Below are positions 25,778 to 35,807 of a DNA stretch of 64,000 nt, in pieces. The stretch spans positions 1 through 64,000 of the forward strand of contig NZ_CAJEWD010000009.1 in assembly GCF_903994045.1 (NCBI RefSeq). Reading direction: 5' to 3'. Numbering within the stretch: the stretch's first letter is position 1; each line of letters opens with the position of its first letter. The notes below the pieces were generated by a model. The model ran no database searches and was not told where the DNA came from. It was given only the letters and a program-made list of their open reading frames with translations. The position numbers were made by a program, and so were the translations under genes. Source of the DNA: Jeotgalicoccus meleagridis. GTDB taxonomy: Bacteria; Bacillota; Bacilli; Staphylococcales; Salinicoccaceae.

Positions 25778-27100
25778 ATGAAAATTGGTAATAAGTTAAC
25801 AATTTATATTGTAATCGCTTTAATCGCCGGTATTGCAGTCGGTTCATTTTTTAATACCATGGTGGATCAAGCTTGGGTTTTATGGATTGATAAATACATC
25901 TTTAACGTACTTGGACAAATCTTTTTAAACCTAATCTTCATGGTTGTAGTACCAGTCGTATTTATCTCGATTACTTTAGGGGTAGTCAGTGTAGGGGATC
26001 CTAAGATGCTCGGTTCAATTGGAATTAAAACCCTAGCATTTTACTTGGTGACAACAGCGATTGCGATAACAATTGCTATGGCTATCGCACTATTATTTGA
26101 ACCAGGTGAAGGAAAAGCAGATTTATTACAATCAGACGATGTTTCAGAATATCGTGAAACAGAGTTAGAGGGTGGCGACACTGAGATTGCCATGGAGCAA
26201 ACCTTTGACCAAACGATAATTAATATTATTCCTGATAACATCTTTATGGCAATGGCAGAACAAGATATGCTACAAATTATTGCTTTTGCCATCTTCATTG
26301 GTGTCGGGATGATCGCAGTTAAGGAAAAGGCCAGTGGTTTAATAAAGCTCTTTGAACAAGCCAATGAGGTCATTATGTGGATTGTGCTCGCAATCATGAA
26401 ATACTGTGCTGCTTTAGGTGCTTTTGGCCTCGTTGCGACTGCATTTACACATGCAGGGTTTGGTGCAATTCAACAGTTAGGAATGTACTTTATCTGTGTA
26501 CTCTTAGCGCTATTAATACACTTTGCAGTCGTTTACGGTTCTGCAGTTCAGTTCTTAGCTAAGCACAGTTTCGTATGGTTCATTAAAAACTTTATTCCAG
26601 CAATGACAGTCGCATTTAGTACATCTTCATCTTCAGCAGTATTGCCAGTTTCACTAGAAGCTGCTCAAAATAATCTTAAAATCAGAAAAAGTATCTCATC
26701 TTTCGTACAGCCATTAGGAGCGACGGTAAATATGGATGGTACGGCAATTATGCAAGGGGTTGCCACAGTCTTTATCGCTCAACTTTCAGGTGTTGATTTA
26801 ACAGTGATGCAGATGATTACAGTTGTGATTATTGCGACTATTGCAAGTATCGGTACAGCAGGGGTTCCAGGTGTCGGCCTGGTCATGCTAGCTATGGTAT
26901 TAACGGCTGTTGGGCTTGATCCAGCTGCAATCGGTATTATTCTAGGAATCGACAGACTCTTAGATATGACGCGTACTGTTGTTAATATTACAGGGGATGC
27001 AACTGTTGCTTTAGTCATTGACCATCAACAAGACGTCAAAGAAGGTAAATTTGTTAAAGGTAAACACAAATACGCCGATGGTGAAATTGTAGAAAAATAA
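25778..27100 (+). CDS. Dicarboxylate/amino acid:cation symporter (GltP/DctA family)
   Basis: DAACS-family membrane transporter taking up glutamate/aspartate or C4-dicarboxylates with H+ or Na+. The 440 residues contain about eight hydrophobic segments plus the re-entrant hairpins: HP1 serine motif FSTSSSSAVLPVS and the TM7/HP2 region LGATVNMDGTAIMQG and GIPG-like TAGVPGVGLVM. The N-terminal Asp/Glu-rich loop (residues 108-145) is extracytoplasmic. Substrate not decidable from sequence. Upstream region has a cre-like site and a palindrome. Confidence 0.9.
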   Translation: MKIGNKLTIYIVIALIAGIAVGSFFNTMVDQAWVLWIDKYIFNVLGQIFLNLIFMVVVPVVFISITLGVVSVGDPKMLGSIGIKTLAFYLVTTAIAITIAMAIALLFEPGEGKADLLQSDDVSEYRETELEGGDTEIAMEQTFDQTIINIIPDNIFMAMAEQDMLQIIAFAIFIGVGMIAVKEKASGLIKLFEQANEVIMWIVLAIMKYCAALGAFGLVATAFTHAGFGAIQQLGMYFICVLLALLIHFAVVYGSAVQFLAKHSFVWFIKNFIPAMTVAFSTSSSSAVLPVSLEAAQNNLKIRKSISSFVQPLGATVNMDGTAIMQGVATVFIAQLSGVDLTVMQMITVVIIATIASIGTAGVPGVGLVMLAMVLTAVGLDPAAIGIILGIDRLLDMTRTVVNITGDATVALVIDHQQDVKEGKFVKGKHKYADGEIVEK

Positions 27101-27126
27101 GTTATAAAGTGTTTGATTCTCTAGTA

Positions 27127-27172
27127 AGGCTGTTGAAAAAGTCATTCTGACTATTTCAGCAGCCTATTTTTA
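27127..27172 (+). terminator. Terminator after the symporter gene
   Basis: AGGCTGTTGAAA pairs with TTTCAGCAGCCT, followed by ATTTTTAT. Confidence 0.85.
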
Positions 27173-27319
27173 TAATAGTTCTAAATAGTGAATAATTAGT
27201 GAATTCTTTCCCAAAGCTCTTTATAATGTAATAGTTATCATTTAAAATAAATAACAGACAGAATGATACGATAGGCGATTAGCATAAGTAGTCGCAGTGA
27301 GATGAGGGGACGATTTTTA

Positions 27320-27766
27320 ATGGATAAAGAAGAATTCACACAGATTCTACAGTCTAAGTTCAAAATAGTGAGAACGGAGGCTGGCTACACTCAAGATGCT
27401 ATGAGTCATACAATTGGATTGTCCAAGAAAACGCTAGTACAAATAGAAAAAGAGCGAATTGTACCTAACTGGACAACTAGCGTTTCACTCTGTGCCTTAT
27501 TTAGAGATAGTGAAGCTCTAACAAATACATTTGGGGGAGACCCACTGGAACTCGTTCAAGTCTTATCAAGAGGATCAGCAATTTACCCTAATTACAACAA
27601 AGAAGATTTGTATTGGGAAACTCTAGAAAGTGCCAGAGGATATAAATTAGAGTTCAATAAGACGAACCAAATATATCGCGTGATAAATGATCGAAATCAA
27701 CCATTACATGCTTCATATATTGAACGTGAAATGAGAACTTATTTCGATAGAGTAAAAAATAGATAA
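27320..27766 (+). CDS. XRE-type helix-turn-helix regulator
   Basis: A 148-residue DNA-binding protein with an N-terminal Cro/C1-type HTH (EAGYTQDAMSHTIGLSKKTLVQIEKERIVPNWTT) at about residues 18-55. The C-terminal 80 residues are unfamiliar, perhaps a sensing domain, and contain conserved-looking aromatic positions (ISAIYPNY-like RGSAIYPNYNKEDLYWETLES). The ATG at 27320 follows GAGGGGA; an in-frame ATG at 27302 precedes that site and is disfavoured. Target genes unknown. Confidence 0.8.
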   Translation: MDKEEFTQILQSKFKIVRTEAGYTQDAMSHTIGLSKKTLVQIEKERIVPNWTTSVSLCALFRDSEALTNTFGGDPLELVQVLSRGSAIYPNYNKEDLYWETLESARGYKLEFNKTNQIYRVINDRNQPLHASYIEREMRTYFDRVKNR

Positions 27767-27776
27767 TGAATCCTTG

Positions 27777-27805
27777 CCCGTAGATTGATATCTACGGGTA
27801 TTTTT
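27777..27805 (+). terminator. Terminator after the XRE regulator
   Basis: CCCGTAGA / TCTACGGG stem, TTGATA loop, then TATTTTTAC. Confidence 0.88.
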
Positions 27806-27860
27806 ACTTTTATTTATTGGTAATTTTAGATATAGTTAATTTTCATATAGAGGTGAATTT

Positions 27861-28991
27861 ATGAATCCAGTATTACAAGTAATTATTATGGCTATAACAG
27901 GTGCATTAATCGGTGGTTTGACGAATACCATTGCCATCAAAATGCTTTTTAAACCCTATCATGCTAAATATCTTTTTGGTAAACGCCTGCCTTTAACACC
28001 AGGTGTGATTCCTATGAGACGTGAAGAAGCATCTACCAAACTTGGGGAGATTGTCACAGGGCATTTATTAACACCTGAAGTGTTTCAAGAAAAACTAAAA
28101 AGTCCTGAAACAGATCGATTAATCATGCATTTTATCGATAGACAAATTGAAACAATTGAAGAAGAGAAATTATCACCTTCATACTTTTTAGAAAGATTGT
28201 CTAAGGGACTCACTGAAAAAATAATCCATGCTTTTAATAAAGAGATTGAGGACAAGGTTACACAAGAAGCAAAGCATTTATATAGTAGAGACATAGAAGA
28301 TGTATTACCAAAAGACGCAATGACAGCGATTGAATATAAGGTTGATCATTTAGCCTACGATATAAATGGTAAGATAAGCGATTATTTAGCGTCGGAAAAG
28401 GGCTATAGAGATATTTACACTATGGTCGATGAATTTACTGAGAATCGCGGAAAGCTTGCGAGTAGTATTAAGTATTTTATGACTAAAGAATCTTTAGCGA
28501 GTAGAGTTCAAAGTGAGTTGTTAAAACTCATTAGCCAAGAAAAAATGATCGCAATAGAAAAGAAAGTCATTGTTGATGAATTTGAAAAACTTAAATCGTC
28601 TAGCATTAATGAACTCATAACAGAAGAAGATCGTTCACAAATATTGGTGAGCGTAATTAAAGTACTGCAAGAAAAAATAGATATTAGAACAATCTTAAAT
28701 ACACCAATTATAGATTTTAACAGAGACTTATTTGAAGATTTTAAAGCTAAAGGTAAATACAAATTGAAGGATAATTTAGTGAATTATTCCTCAAAAAATA
28801 TGACTAAGATTATTAATAAACTTCAACTGGCTGACGTGATAAAAAAACAAATCGACAGTTTTGAATTGAGTAAATTAGAATCTTTAGTTATGGATGTTGC
28901 AAATAAAGAATTTAAGATGATTATGTTACTTGGCTACCTATTAGGTGGAATCGTAGGTGTTTTCCAAGGAATATTTGTATTATTTTTCTAA
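27861..28991 (+). CDS. yheB: DUF445 family membrane protein (YheB-like)
   Basis: A 376-residue protein with one hydrophobic segment at each end (VLQVIIMAITGALIGGLTNTIA and LLGYLLGGIVGVFQGIFVLFF) and a long charged helical centre. Includes the family landmark AIKMLFKPYHAKYLFGKRLPLTPGVIP. Function unknown. It begins the yheB-yheA-yhaO-yhaN-yhaM block conserved across Bacillales and Staphylococcaceae. Confidence 0.88.
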   Translation: MNPVLQVIIMAITGALIGGLTNTIAIKMLFKPYHAKYLFGKRLPLTPGVIPMRREEASTKLGEIVTGHLLTPEVFQEKLKSPETDRLIMHFIDRQIETIEEEKLSPSYFLERLSKGLTEKIIHAFNKEIEDKVTQEAKHLYSRDIEDVLPKDAMTAIEYKVDHLAYDINGKISDYLASEKGYRDIYTMVDEFTENRGKLASSIKYFMTKESLASRVQSELLKLISQEKMIAIEKKVIVDEFEKLKSSSINELITEEDRSQILVSVIKVLQEKIDIRTILNTPIIDFNRDLFEDFKAKGKYKLKDNLVNYSSKNMTKIINKLQLADVIKKQIDSFELSKLESLVMDVANKEFKMIMLLGYLLGGIVGVFQGIFVLFF

Positions 28992-29045
28992 AATTGCTTT
29001 TTATGTTATCGTATCAATATAAACTTAAAAGGAGTTTTTACTAGT

Positions 29046-29396
29046 ATGACTAATGTATACGATCAGGCAAATGCACTAGAAAGTGCTTTAAGACAATCAG
29101 ATGAATTTCTTCAGATGCAAGACCTTTATAAAAAAGTGAATGAAGATGAAACTTCAAAAAAACTTTTTGATGAGTTCAGAGAACTTCAAATGACCTTGCA
29201 ACAAAAACAAATGCAAGGTGAAGAGCTCTTAGAGGAAGATATCCAAAAAGCTCAAAGTTCTGCACAAGAAATTGAGAACGATGAAAACATTAAAGGTTTA
29301 ATGGAAGCTGAGCAAAAAATGAGTCAGCTTATTCAAGACTTAAACCGTGTAATTATGAAACCAATCGAAGAACTTTACGAGATTAACAATCAGTAA
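29046..29396 (+). CDS. yheA: YlbF/YmcA family protein (YheA-like)
   Basis: A 116-residue all-helical protein: DQANALESALRQSDEFLQMQDLYKKV and repeated Gln/Glu-rich helices. Member of the YlbF/YmcA family, whose better-known members (RicA, RicF) form a complex affecting mRNA processing by RNase Y; YheA itself is uncharacterised. Conserved position after yheB. Confidence 0.87.
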   Translation: MTNVYDQANALESALRQSDEFLQMQDLYKKVNEDETSKKLFDEFRELQMTLQQKQMQGEELLEEDIQKAQSSAQEIENDENIKGLMEAEQKMSQLIQDLNRVIMKPIEELYEINNQ

Positions 29397-29408
29397 AAAA
29401 TTTAATAG

Positions 29409-29438
29409 ATGAGAGGCCATAATGGCCTCTCATTTTTG
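29409..29438 (+). terminator. Terminator after yheA
   Basis: ATGAGAGGCCATAATGGCCTCTCAT hairpin (about 11-bp stem) plus T-run. Confidence 0.9.
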
Positions 29439-29484
29439 TTATAATAGCTAGGAATAGATTTTTGTCTTAGAAAGGATGAATCCA

Positions 29485-30669
29485 TTGGTAAAATTTATCC
29501 ATGCAGCTGATTTGCATTTAGATAGTCCATTTAAATCACGGACAAAAATGCCAAATAGCGTCTTAGAAGTTCTAATGGAAAGTACATATAATAGCGTGAC
29601 TAGAATGATAGATTTTGCTATTAGAGAGTCAGTTGATTTTATTGTTCTATCTGGTGATATATTTGATCAATCAAACCGTTCACTAAAATCAGAAATATTT
29701 TTGAAACAAGCTTTTAATCGCTTAAGAGAAAAAAATATTTTTGTTTACATGATTCATGGTAACCACGATCCGATATCATCTGGATTTAAAACGCACTGGC
29801 CAGAAAATGTCGCGGTTTTTAAAGAAAACGTTGAAACTTATGAAATGATGAGCCGTCAAGGTGAAAGAATTTATCTACATGGATTTTCTTATTTAATGGA
29901 TGAGTCTTATGAAAATAAATTAGATGAATATCCGACTAATACAGATAATAGAGGAATCCATATTGGTCTTTTACACGGTACATATGCTAAAAGTAAAGAG
30001 AGTGTCAAACGTTATACAGAATTTAATCTTGAAGCTTTAAATAGTAAACTCTATCATTACTGGGCACTTGGTCATATTCATGTACGTAATCAATTATCAG
30101 ATTTACCACAAATTCATTACGCTGGGAATATGCAAGGGCGTCATAAAAATGAAACTGGTGAAAAAGGTTTTCTTTTAGTCCAAGGAGATGATGTTTCCTT
30201 GACGACAGATTTTATCGCAACACAAGAAGTGATCTTTGAGAACTTAACACTTCAAACTGAGACCTTAAGAAAAGAAAGCTTATATCAACATATTGTCGAA
30301 TTTAAAGAAAAACTTCGTGAAGACAGTAAATATATTATCAACCTAACAATTGATTATGACGGTGAAGACGAAATATCCTTAACTGACTTCAATGAATTAA
30401 TTGAGTTACTGCAAGAGGATGAGGTCAATGTAAAACAGTTTGTGTGGATTGATAATATCAAGGTTTCTTATAATAATAAGGAGCAAATTGCCTTATTAAA
30501 TGATATTAAAAAGAGTTACTCAAATAATGATGATCTCTTTAGAGAAGCGGTTAACACCATGTACATGGACCCAAATATAAATCGTTATTTACCATCAATT
30601 GGAGAGATTTCTCAACAAGAAATGCTTGAGATGGGTGAAGAACGCTTGAAAATGCTGATGAGGAAGTAG
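29485..30669 (+). CDS. yhaO: SbcD-like metallophosphoesterase, putative DNA repair exonuclease (YhaO)
   Basis: Calcineurin-like phosphoesterase of the Mre11/SbcD type. Metal-binding motifs are all visible: FIHAADLHLDSPF (DxH), VLSGDIFDQ (GD), MIHGNHD (GNHD), LLHGTY and ALGHIHVR (GHxH). The TTG at 29485 with AAGGA eight bases upstream gives the expected family start; the ATG at 29476 overlaps that site. Eight bases precede yhaN, its SbcC-like ATPase partner; together they are a probable double-strand-end processing complex. Confidence 0.9.
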   Translation: MVKFIHAADLHLDSPFKSRTKMPNSVLEVLMESTYNSVTRMIDFAIRESVDFIVLSGDIFDQSNRSLKSEIFLKQAFNRLREKNIFVYMIHGNHDPISSGFKTHWPENVAVFKENVETYEMMSRQGERIYLHGFSYLMDESYENKLDEYPTNTDNRGIHIGLLHGTYAKSKESVKRYTEFNLEALNSKLYHYWALGHIHVRNQLSDLPQIHYAGNMQGRHKNETGEKGFLLVQGDDVSLTTDFIATQEVIFENLTLQTETLRKESLYQHIVEFKEKLREDSKYIINLTIDYDGEDEISLTDFNELIELLQEDEVNVKQFVWIDNIKVSYNNKEQIALLNDIKKSYSNNDDLFREAVNTMYMDPNINRYLPSIGEISQQEMLEMGEERLKMLMRK

Positions 30670-30676
30670 TGAAAAA

Positions 30677-33604
30677 ATGAAAATACTTTCAGTTAATATA
30701 TATGGTTACGGTAAATTAATTAAAGAAGAATATACCACTGCTCAAGATTTTGTACAGATTTTCGGTGAAAACGAAGCAGGGAAGTCAACCATGATGTCCT
30801 TTATTCACTCTGTATTATTTGGTTTCCCAACTAAGAAAGAGCAAGAACCTCGTCGTGAGCCTCGCATGCATAATCTCTATGGTGGTAAATTAGTTGTCCA
30901 ATTTGAAGATGAAGAAGGACCTGTAGAGATTGAGCGCATCAAGGGTAAAGTCCAAGGGGACGTCAAGATTTACTTTAAAGATGGGTCGACTAGAGGAGAA
31001 GAATGGTTACACAAAAAGCTTAACTATATCGATAAAAGAACTTATCGCTCCATCTTTTCTTTTGATGTTTTAGGACTTCAAGATATTCATAAAAATATGA
31101 CTGAAGACAAATTACAAGAGTACTTATTAAGAGCAGGTGCACTTGGCTCCCATGAATATGATGAAATGCTCAGTACCATTGATAAGGAGTTAAAATCACT
31201 CTATAAGAGAAATGGTATTAACCCGGTCATCAATCAAGAACTAGAAGAGTTAAACAGTTTAAATGACAAAATTAGAGACCTTGAAAAGCATGAGGACAGC
31301 TATAAAAGTTTAGTTAACGAACAGATTAAAACTCTAGAGAATTTAAATGCTAAAAAACATACCTTAAATCAACTTGATATGGTTAGAAAGCAGAAGATGA
31401 AGGAAGTGATGTACCATAAGGACATCAAGGACTGGAAACAGTTAGAAAGTAAGTTAAATATCGAGCCAGTCAACTTTCCTGAAAGAGGGATTGAACGTTA
31501 CGAATCTCTAAGAAATCATGTTAAACAATCTGCCAAAGATATCGGTTTAAGACAAGAAAAACTTAAATCTCTAATCGATGAAATTCAACACATTGAACTT
31601 CCAGATAAATCTGTTATGGCCTATCTTGATGAGTTACAAAAAGAAGAACCAGAGATTAAGCAACAGAACCTTGAAGTGGTCCGTCTATCGAACTCAATCT
31701 CTAACTTAGAAAGTGACATTAACAATCTTCAAAGTGATATTGGTTGGACAGAAGAACACTTAGATGTTGATGATTCTAATATCGTTAGGGAAACAGTCCA
31801 ATCTCTCCTATCAAAATACGACGAGATTATGCTAGAAGAACAGTATTTGATTCGTGAAATTGACCACTTAAGTAGTGACATTAAACAGCTAGATTTAGAT
31901 ATAAAAACATCAGAAGAAAATCAAATAGATGATACACGTATGGTTAAAAAGCGTGAACTCTTAGACAAGGAATTTGAACTTGTAGAGAAAAAACGCATGT
32001 ATCAATTGATAGAAAAAGATTATGAACGTGAAAAGAAAGAACGCGATAGGGTTAAAAATTGGCAAGCAGCGCTAATTATTACCATCAGTATAGTCGCAAT
32101 TATTATCGGTGTGACATTTATCGTTAACAACAACTTCTTATACGGGGGACTTAGTTTTGCTATTGGTGCAGCAGCACTCTTCATCTTAGTCATTACTAAT
32201 AACCGAGAAATCGATAGTCTGAAAACGGACTATCAAGAAGAAGTAGAGACCTTACAAAATGATATTTCACAGCTAAAAAATGATTACGATATTGCTTTTG
32301 ATATTGAGGATGCTAAAGATGGTCGTCAAGAATTAAAAGCTCTGAAAGCTAAACGTAACTCATTCAGAGTGAAGTTAGGTGATTTAAATGAGACTTTGAG
32401 CGTCAATGAAGCAAATCAAGATCATTTAAATACTCAATTGTTAGATGTGAAAAAGGCTCTAAAAGTGAATCCTGATATCGAGTCTAAGTATATTGTGGAT
32501 GCTATATTTACAATTAGAGATATTAAGAAAAAACGTCGTCAAATTGAAAAAGAAGCTGATGAATTAGCTAGCATCAAGAGTAACCTTGAAGCTTTTGATC
32601 AAAGAGTAAGTGAAGAAGTAAGTAACTTAGGTATTTCTTACTCTAAAAATAGAGTTTTCCATGAAGCGGGTCAGTTAGCTAGTAAATTAAGCTCTGATGA
32701 ATCTAAGTATTATCGTTTAAGAGAACAAGCTGATTTATTAGAAAATGAAATCGCAGTATTAGAAGAGAAAAATAGTACTTCACAAAAAGAACTGAATGAA
32801 TTACTAGACTACGTCGATGCAGATGATGAAGAAGAGTATTACTACTATGCTAGAAAATTCGATGAATATAGAGCAGATGTCAATCGCTTTAAAGTTCTGA
32901 GTGAAAAACTTGATGAAGAACATTTTGATTATGATTTAAGAAATGAACTATCTTCACGACTCTTAGCTGATTTAAAAGAAGATGAAGATCAGATTAATCA
33001 GCAAATCGAAGTAGTTAATCAAGAGGTGCAAAAAGAACAACAAACTTTAGTTGAATTGAATAATGATATTAAGGTCTTAGAAGGTGATGGTAAACTCAGT
33101 GAGTTAAATCACTTATACGGCATGCAAAAATCAGTTGTTCAGAGCCTGTCTAAGGAATACATGAGTTTAACTTATATTAAAATTTTAATAGAAACTCATA
33201 TTAAAGCGATTAAGGACGAACGTCTGCCAATTGTTATTGAAGAGGCTAGAGAGACCTTTGAATTTGTTACAAAAGGTAGATATATCAATGTCATTTATAA
33301 TGAAGAAGGCATCTTTGTTAAACATAAAAATGGACAAGTATTCCATCCACTTGAGTTGTCACAGTCGACAAAAGAGATGTTATACATTAGTTTAAGACTG
33401 AGCTTGATTAGAGCACTAAAAGGTTATTATCAACTACCAATTATTATCGATGATGCATTTGTTCACTTCGACAGTGAAAGAACAAGAACAATACTCGATT
33501 ACTTTAGAACGAAGACTAATGATCAAGTCTTGTATTTTACATGTAATCTTAATACAAGTATTCCTTCATCTCAGACGATTAAGTTAAAAGAAAAGACTAA
33601 ATAG
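30677..33604 (+). CDS. yhaN: SbcC/Rad50-like ATPase with central membrane hairpin (YhaN)
   Basis: A 975-residue AAA ATPase: Walker A GENEAGKST near residue 32, long coiled-coil arms (about 170-460 and 510-850) and Walker B in LPIIIDDAFVHFD near the C-terminus. Where Rad50/SbcC carry the zinc-hook CxxC, this protein has two hydrophobic segments (about 463-485 and 489-508, from WQAALIITISIVAIIIG onward) and no CxxC, suggesting the coiled-coil tips are membrane-anchored. Partner of YhaO; upstream of yhaM. Confidence 0.9.
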   Translation: MKILSVNIYGYGKLIKEEYTTAQDFVQIFGENEAGKSTMMSFIHSVLFGFPTKKEQEPRREPRMHNLYGGKLVVQFEDEEGPVEIERIKGKVQGDVKIYFKDGSTRGEEWLHKKLNYIDKRTYRSIFSFDVLGLQDIHKNMTEDKLQEYLLRAGALGSHEYDEMLSTIDKELKSLYKRNGINPVINQELEELNSLNDKIRDLEKHEDSYKSLVNEQIKTLENLNAKKHTLNQLDMVRKQKMKEVMYHKDIKDWKQLESKLNIEPVNFPERGIERYESLRNHVKQSAKDIGLRQEKLKSLIDEIQHIELPDKSVMAYLDELQKEEPEIKQQNLEVVRLSNSISNLESDINNLQSDIGWTEEHLDVDDSNIVRETVQSLLSKYDEIMLEEQYLIREIDHLSSDIKQLDLDIKTSEENQIDDTRMVKKRELLDKEFELVEKKRMYQLIEKDYEREKKERDRVKNWQAALIITISIVAIIIGVTFIVNNNFLYGGLSFAIGAAALFILVITNNREIDSLKTDYQEEVETLQNDISQLKNDYDIAFDIEDAKDGRQELKALKAKRNSFRVKLGDLNETLSVNEANQDHLNTQLLDVKKALKVNPDIESKYIVDAIFTIRDIKKKRRQIEKEADELASIKSNLEAFDQRVSEEVSNLGISYSKNRVFHEAGQLASKLSSDESKYYRLREQADLLENEIAVLEEKNSTSQKELNELLDYVDADDEEEYYYYARKFDEYRADVNRFKVLSEKLDEEHFDYDLRNELSSRLLADLKEDEDQINQQIEVVNQEVQKEQQTLVELNNDIKVLEGDGKLSELNHLYGMQKSVVQSLSKEYMSLTYIKILIETHIKAIKDERLPIVIEEARETFEFVTKGRYINVIYNEEGIFVKHKNGQVFHPLELSQSTKEMLYISLRLSLIRALKGYYQLPIIIDDAFVHFDSERTRTILDYFRTKTNDQVLYFTCNLNTSIPSSQTIKLKEKTK

Positions 33605-33615
33605 GAGGATGAGTA

Positions 33616-34554
33616 ATGAATAATATTTCATCGCTTAAAGCAGGGGATTCTGTAGATACTTTTTATTTGATAAAAAGAGCACAACAAGGAGTAACAAGCC
33701 AAGGTAAACCCTACATGACAATTATTCTCCAAGATAGAACAGGTGAAGTAGAAGCTAAGCATTGGAATGTGACACCTGAAGAAATAGAAGTCTTGCTACC
33801 TGAAACGCTTATCAAGGTTAAGGGAGACATCATTGATTACCGAGGGAAAAAACAGATGAAGATTGCCAATTTTAGATTGGCGACACCAGAAGATGGTCTA
33901 GCTCCAAAAGATTTCGTGGAAAAAGCACCAATTGATGGAGATGAGCTATACGATCAAATTTTAGACTACTGCTTAAAAATTGAAAATGGTAGCTTACAAA
34001 GAATTACACGTCAATTATTGACTAAATATAGACAAGAGTTTTCAGTTTATCCTGCTGCTATGAGTAATCACCATGATTTTGTCTCAGGACTCGCTTATCA
34101 TGTGTATTATATGTTGAGGGTAGCTGATTCACTATGTGATATCTACCCAACTTTAAATCGCAGTCTCTTGTTCTCAGGTATTATCTTACATGACATCGGT
34201 AAAGTTAAAGAACTTACAGGGCCGATTGGAACATCTTACACTAACGAAGGTAATTTAATTGGTCATATTGTTATTGCAGTAGAAGAAATTACTAGAATTG
34301 CGGATCAGTTAAATATTGAAGGAGAAGAGGTTATGTTACTTAAACACCTCATCCTCAGTCATCACGGTAAACTTGAATATGGTTCACCGAAAATGCCAAT
34401 GATAAAAGAAGCAGAGATTTTACACTTTATTGATAATATCGATGCTAGAATCATGATGATGGATAAGCATATAAATAAGGCAGATAAGGGCAGCTTTACA
34501 GATAGAATCTTCCCCTTAGAATCTAGAAACTTCTACAGACCAGAAAGCTTATAA
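33616..34554 (+). CDS. yhaM: 3'-5' exoribonuclease YhaM
   Basis: A 312-residue nuclease with an N-terminal OB-fold (residues 15-95, [23 protein letters not shown]) and a C-terminal HD domain with H-HD-D residues ([27 protein letters not shown]). Degrades single-stranded RNA, and DNA in vitro, from the 3' end. GGAGG leads the ATG 12 bases after yhaN. Confidence 0.94.
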   Translation: MNNISSLKAGDSVDTFYLIKRAQQGVTSQGKPYMTIILQDRTGEVEAKHWNVTPEEIEVLLPETLIKVKGDIIDYRGKKQMKIANFRLATPEDGLAPKDFVEKAPIDGDELYDQILDYCLKIENGSLQRITRQLLTKYRQEFSVYPAAMSNHHDFVSGLAYHVYYMLRVADSLCDIYPTLNRSLLFSGIILHDIGKVKELTGPIGTSYTNEGNLIGHIVIAVEEITRIADQLNIEGEEVMLLKHLILSHHGKLEYGSPKMPMIKEAEILHFIDNIDARIMMMDKHINKADKGSFTDRIFPLESRNFYRPESL

Positions 34555-34571
34555 AATATTGACTTAACCAT

Positions 34572-34611
34572 AAAAATTTCCCAGTACCTAAAGGTTACTG
34601 GGAAATTTTTT
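34572..34611. terminator. Bidirectional terminator between yhaM and prsA
   Basis: AAAAATTTCCCAGTA / TACTGGGAAATTTTT, 15-bp stem with T-runs on both strands. Confidence 0.92.
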
Positions 34612-35705
34612 TATTCAGCATTTTCTTCAGAATCTTCTTCTGAGTCTTTATTGTTAGCATCTTCTTCAGCATCTTCTTTTGGTGCACCAGCGTCTTCTTC
34701 TTCAGCTGCTGGGTCTTCTTTTTTAGCATTTTCAAGTGCCTCATCGGCATTTAAGAAAGTCTCTTCTATATATGAATCAATTTCTTCATTTTCAAAGGAA
34801 ACTTCATATTCTTCCATTAAATCCTTATACGCTTGAAGTGCTTCTTGTGGCTCTTCTTGTATTTTTTGATTTACTAATTTTGTTTTAATTGACTGAATTT
34901 CTTCTTCAGAAGCATCTTCTAGACTAGCATCTTCACGTAGAATAATGTGATAACCAAACTGAGATTCTACAGGTTCAGAAATTTCTCCAGCTTCAAGTTC
35001 AAAGAGTTTTGTTTCAAATTCTTCAACCATTTCTCCTTTTGATACAAAGCCGAGTTCACCGTTTTTCTGTGCACTACCTGTATCATCGGAGTTTTCTTTA
35101 GCAAGTTCACCGAAGTCAGCACCATCATCTAATTGTGCTTTTAGATCATCAGCTTTTTTCTTAGCTTCTTCTTTTGTTAGAGCATCTTCATCTTCTCCAT
35201 CTTCAGAGAAAGCAACTAAAATATGCGACCCTTTTCTAACACTGTCGAATGCTTTTTCATCAGTGATTTCGAAGTAATCAGCAAAATATAAGTCATTATA
35301 AGCATTGGATACTCTTTGAGATTTATAAGCATCAACAGTCATTCCTGGTTGTGATTGTTGTAACATCATTTGGAAATTTTCTTCTCCACCATATTGTTCA
35401 ATCTCTTTGTTGACTGTTTCATTTAATTCATCTTTATTGATATCATCTTTGTATTTATCTTCAAGGACTTTGTCGAGTACAAGTTGGAATGTTTGGTTAG
35501 CAACTTGATTTGTCCCGATTTGATTTAAAACGTCATCTGTTGTGACCTCTCCAGCTTTACTGTTGGCAAGTACATCTCCATACTCAACAGTTTCACTGCC
35601 TGTACTTTCTGATTTTTCCTCATCTGAGTTGCCTGAATCATTGTTACAAGCTGCTAAACTGACAAGGCCAATCCCTAAAATGAATGGTGCTAATTTCTTA
35701 TTCAT
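34611..35705 (-). CDS. prsA: PrsA foldase lipoprotein (parvulin-type peptidyl-prolyl isomerase)
   Basis: Extracytoplasmic lipid-anchored chaperone that folds secreted proteins. Signal peptide with lipobox LVSLAAC; parvulin domain around residues 155-250 (GSHILVAF, NGELGFVSKGEMV, FGYHIILRED). The C-terminal 50 residues are an extreme acidic tail almost wholly Glu, Asp, Ala, Asn and Ser. ATG at 35705 with GGAGGGAG upstream; upstream in-frame codons would destroy the signal peptide. Adjacent to ytxH-type and hit genes as in Bacillus. Confidence 0.93.
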   Translation of the reverse strand: MNKKLAPFILGIGLVSLAACNNDSGNSDEEKSESTGSETVEYGDVLANSKAGEVTTDDVLNQIGTNQVANQTFQLVLDKVLEDKYKDDINKDELNETVNKEIEQYGGEENFQMMLQQSQPGMTVDAYKSQRVSNAYNDLYFADYFEITDEKAFDSVRKGSHILVAFSEDGEDEDALTKEEAKKKADDLKAQLDDGADFGELAKENSDDTGSAQKNGELGFVSKGEMVEEFETKLFELEAGEISEPVESQFGYHIILREDASLEDASEEEIQSIKTKLVNQKIQEEPQEALQAYKDLMEEYEVSFENEEIDSYIEETFLNADEALENAKKEDPAAEEEDAGAPKEDAEEDANNKDSEEDSEENAE

Positions 35706-35807
35706 TAACTTTTCTCCCTCCGGTTGATATACAAGGCATAATATATCATAAAAAAAGGACAAGGCACAAATATAATCTGTCCTCATCCTTACTGTTTAAA
35801 TTAATCT

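Noticed and set aside
34651-34836. Ser-rich plus-strand frame opposite prsA
   Set aside because: Arises from the antisense of Glu/Asp codons in the acidic tail.
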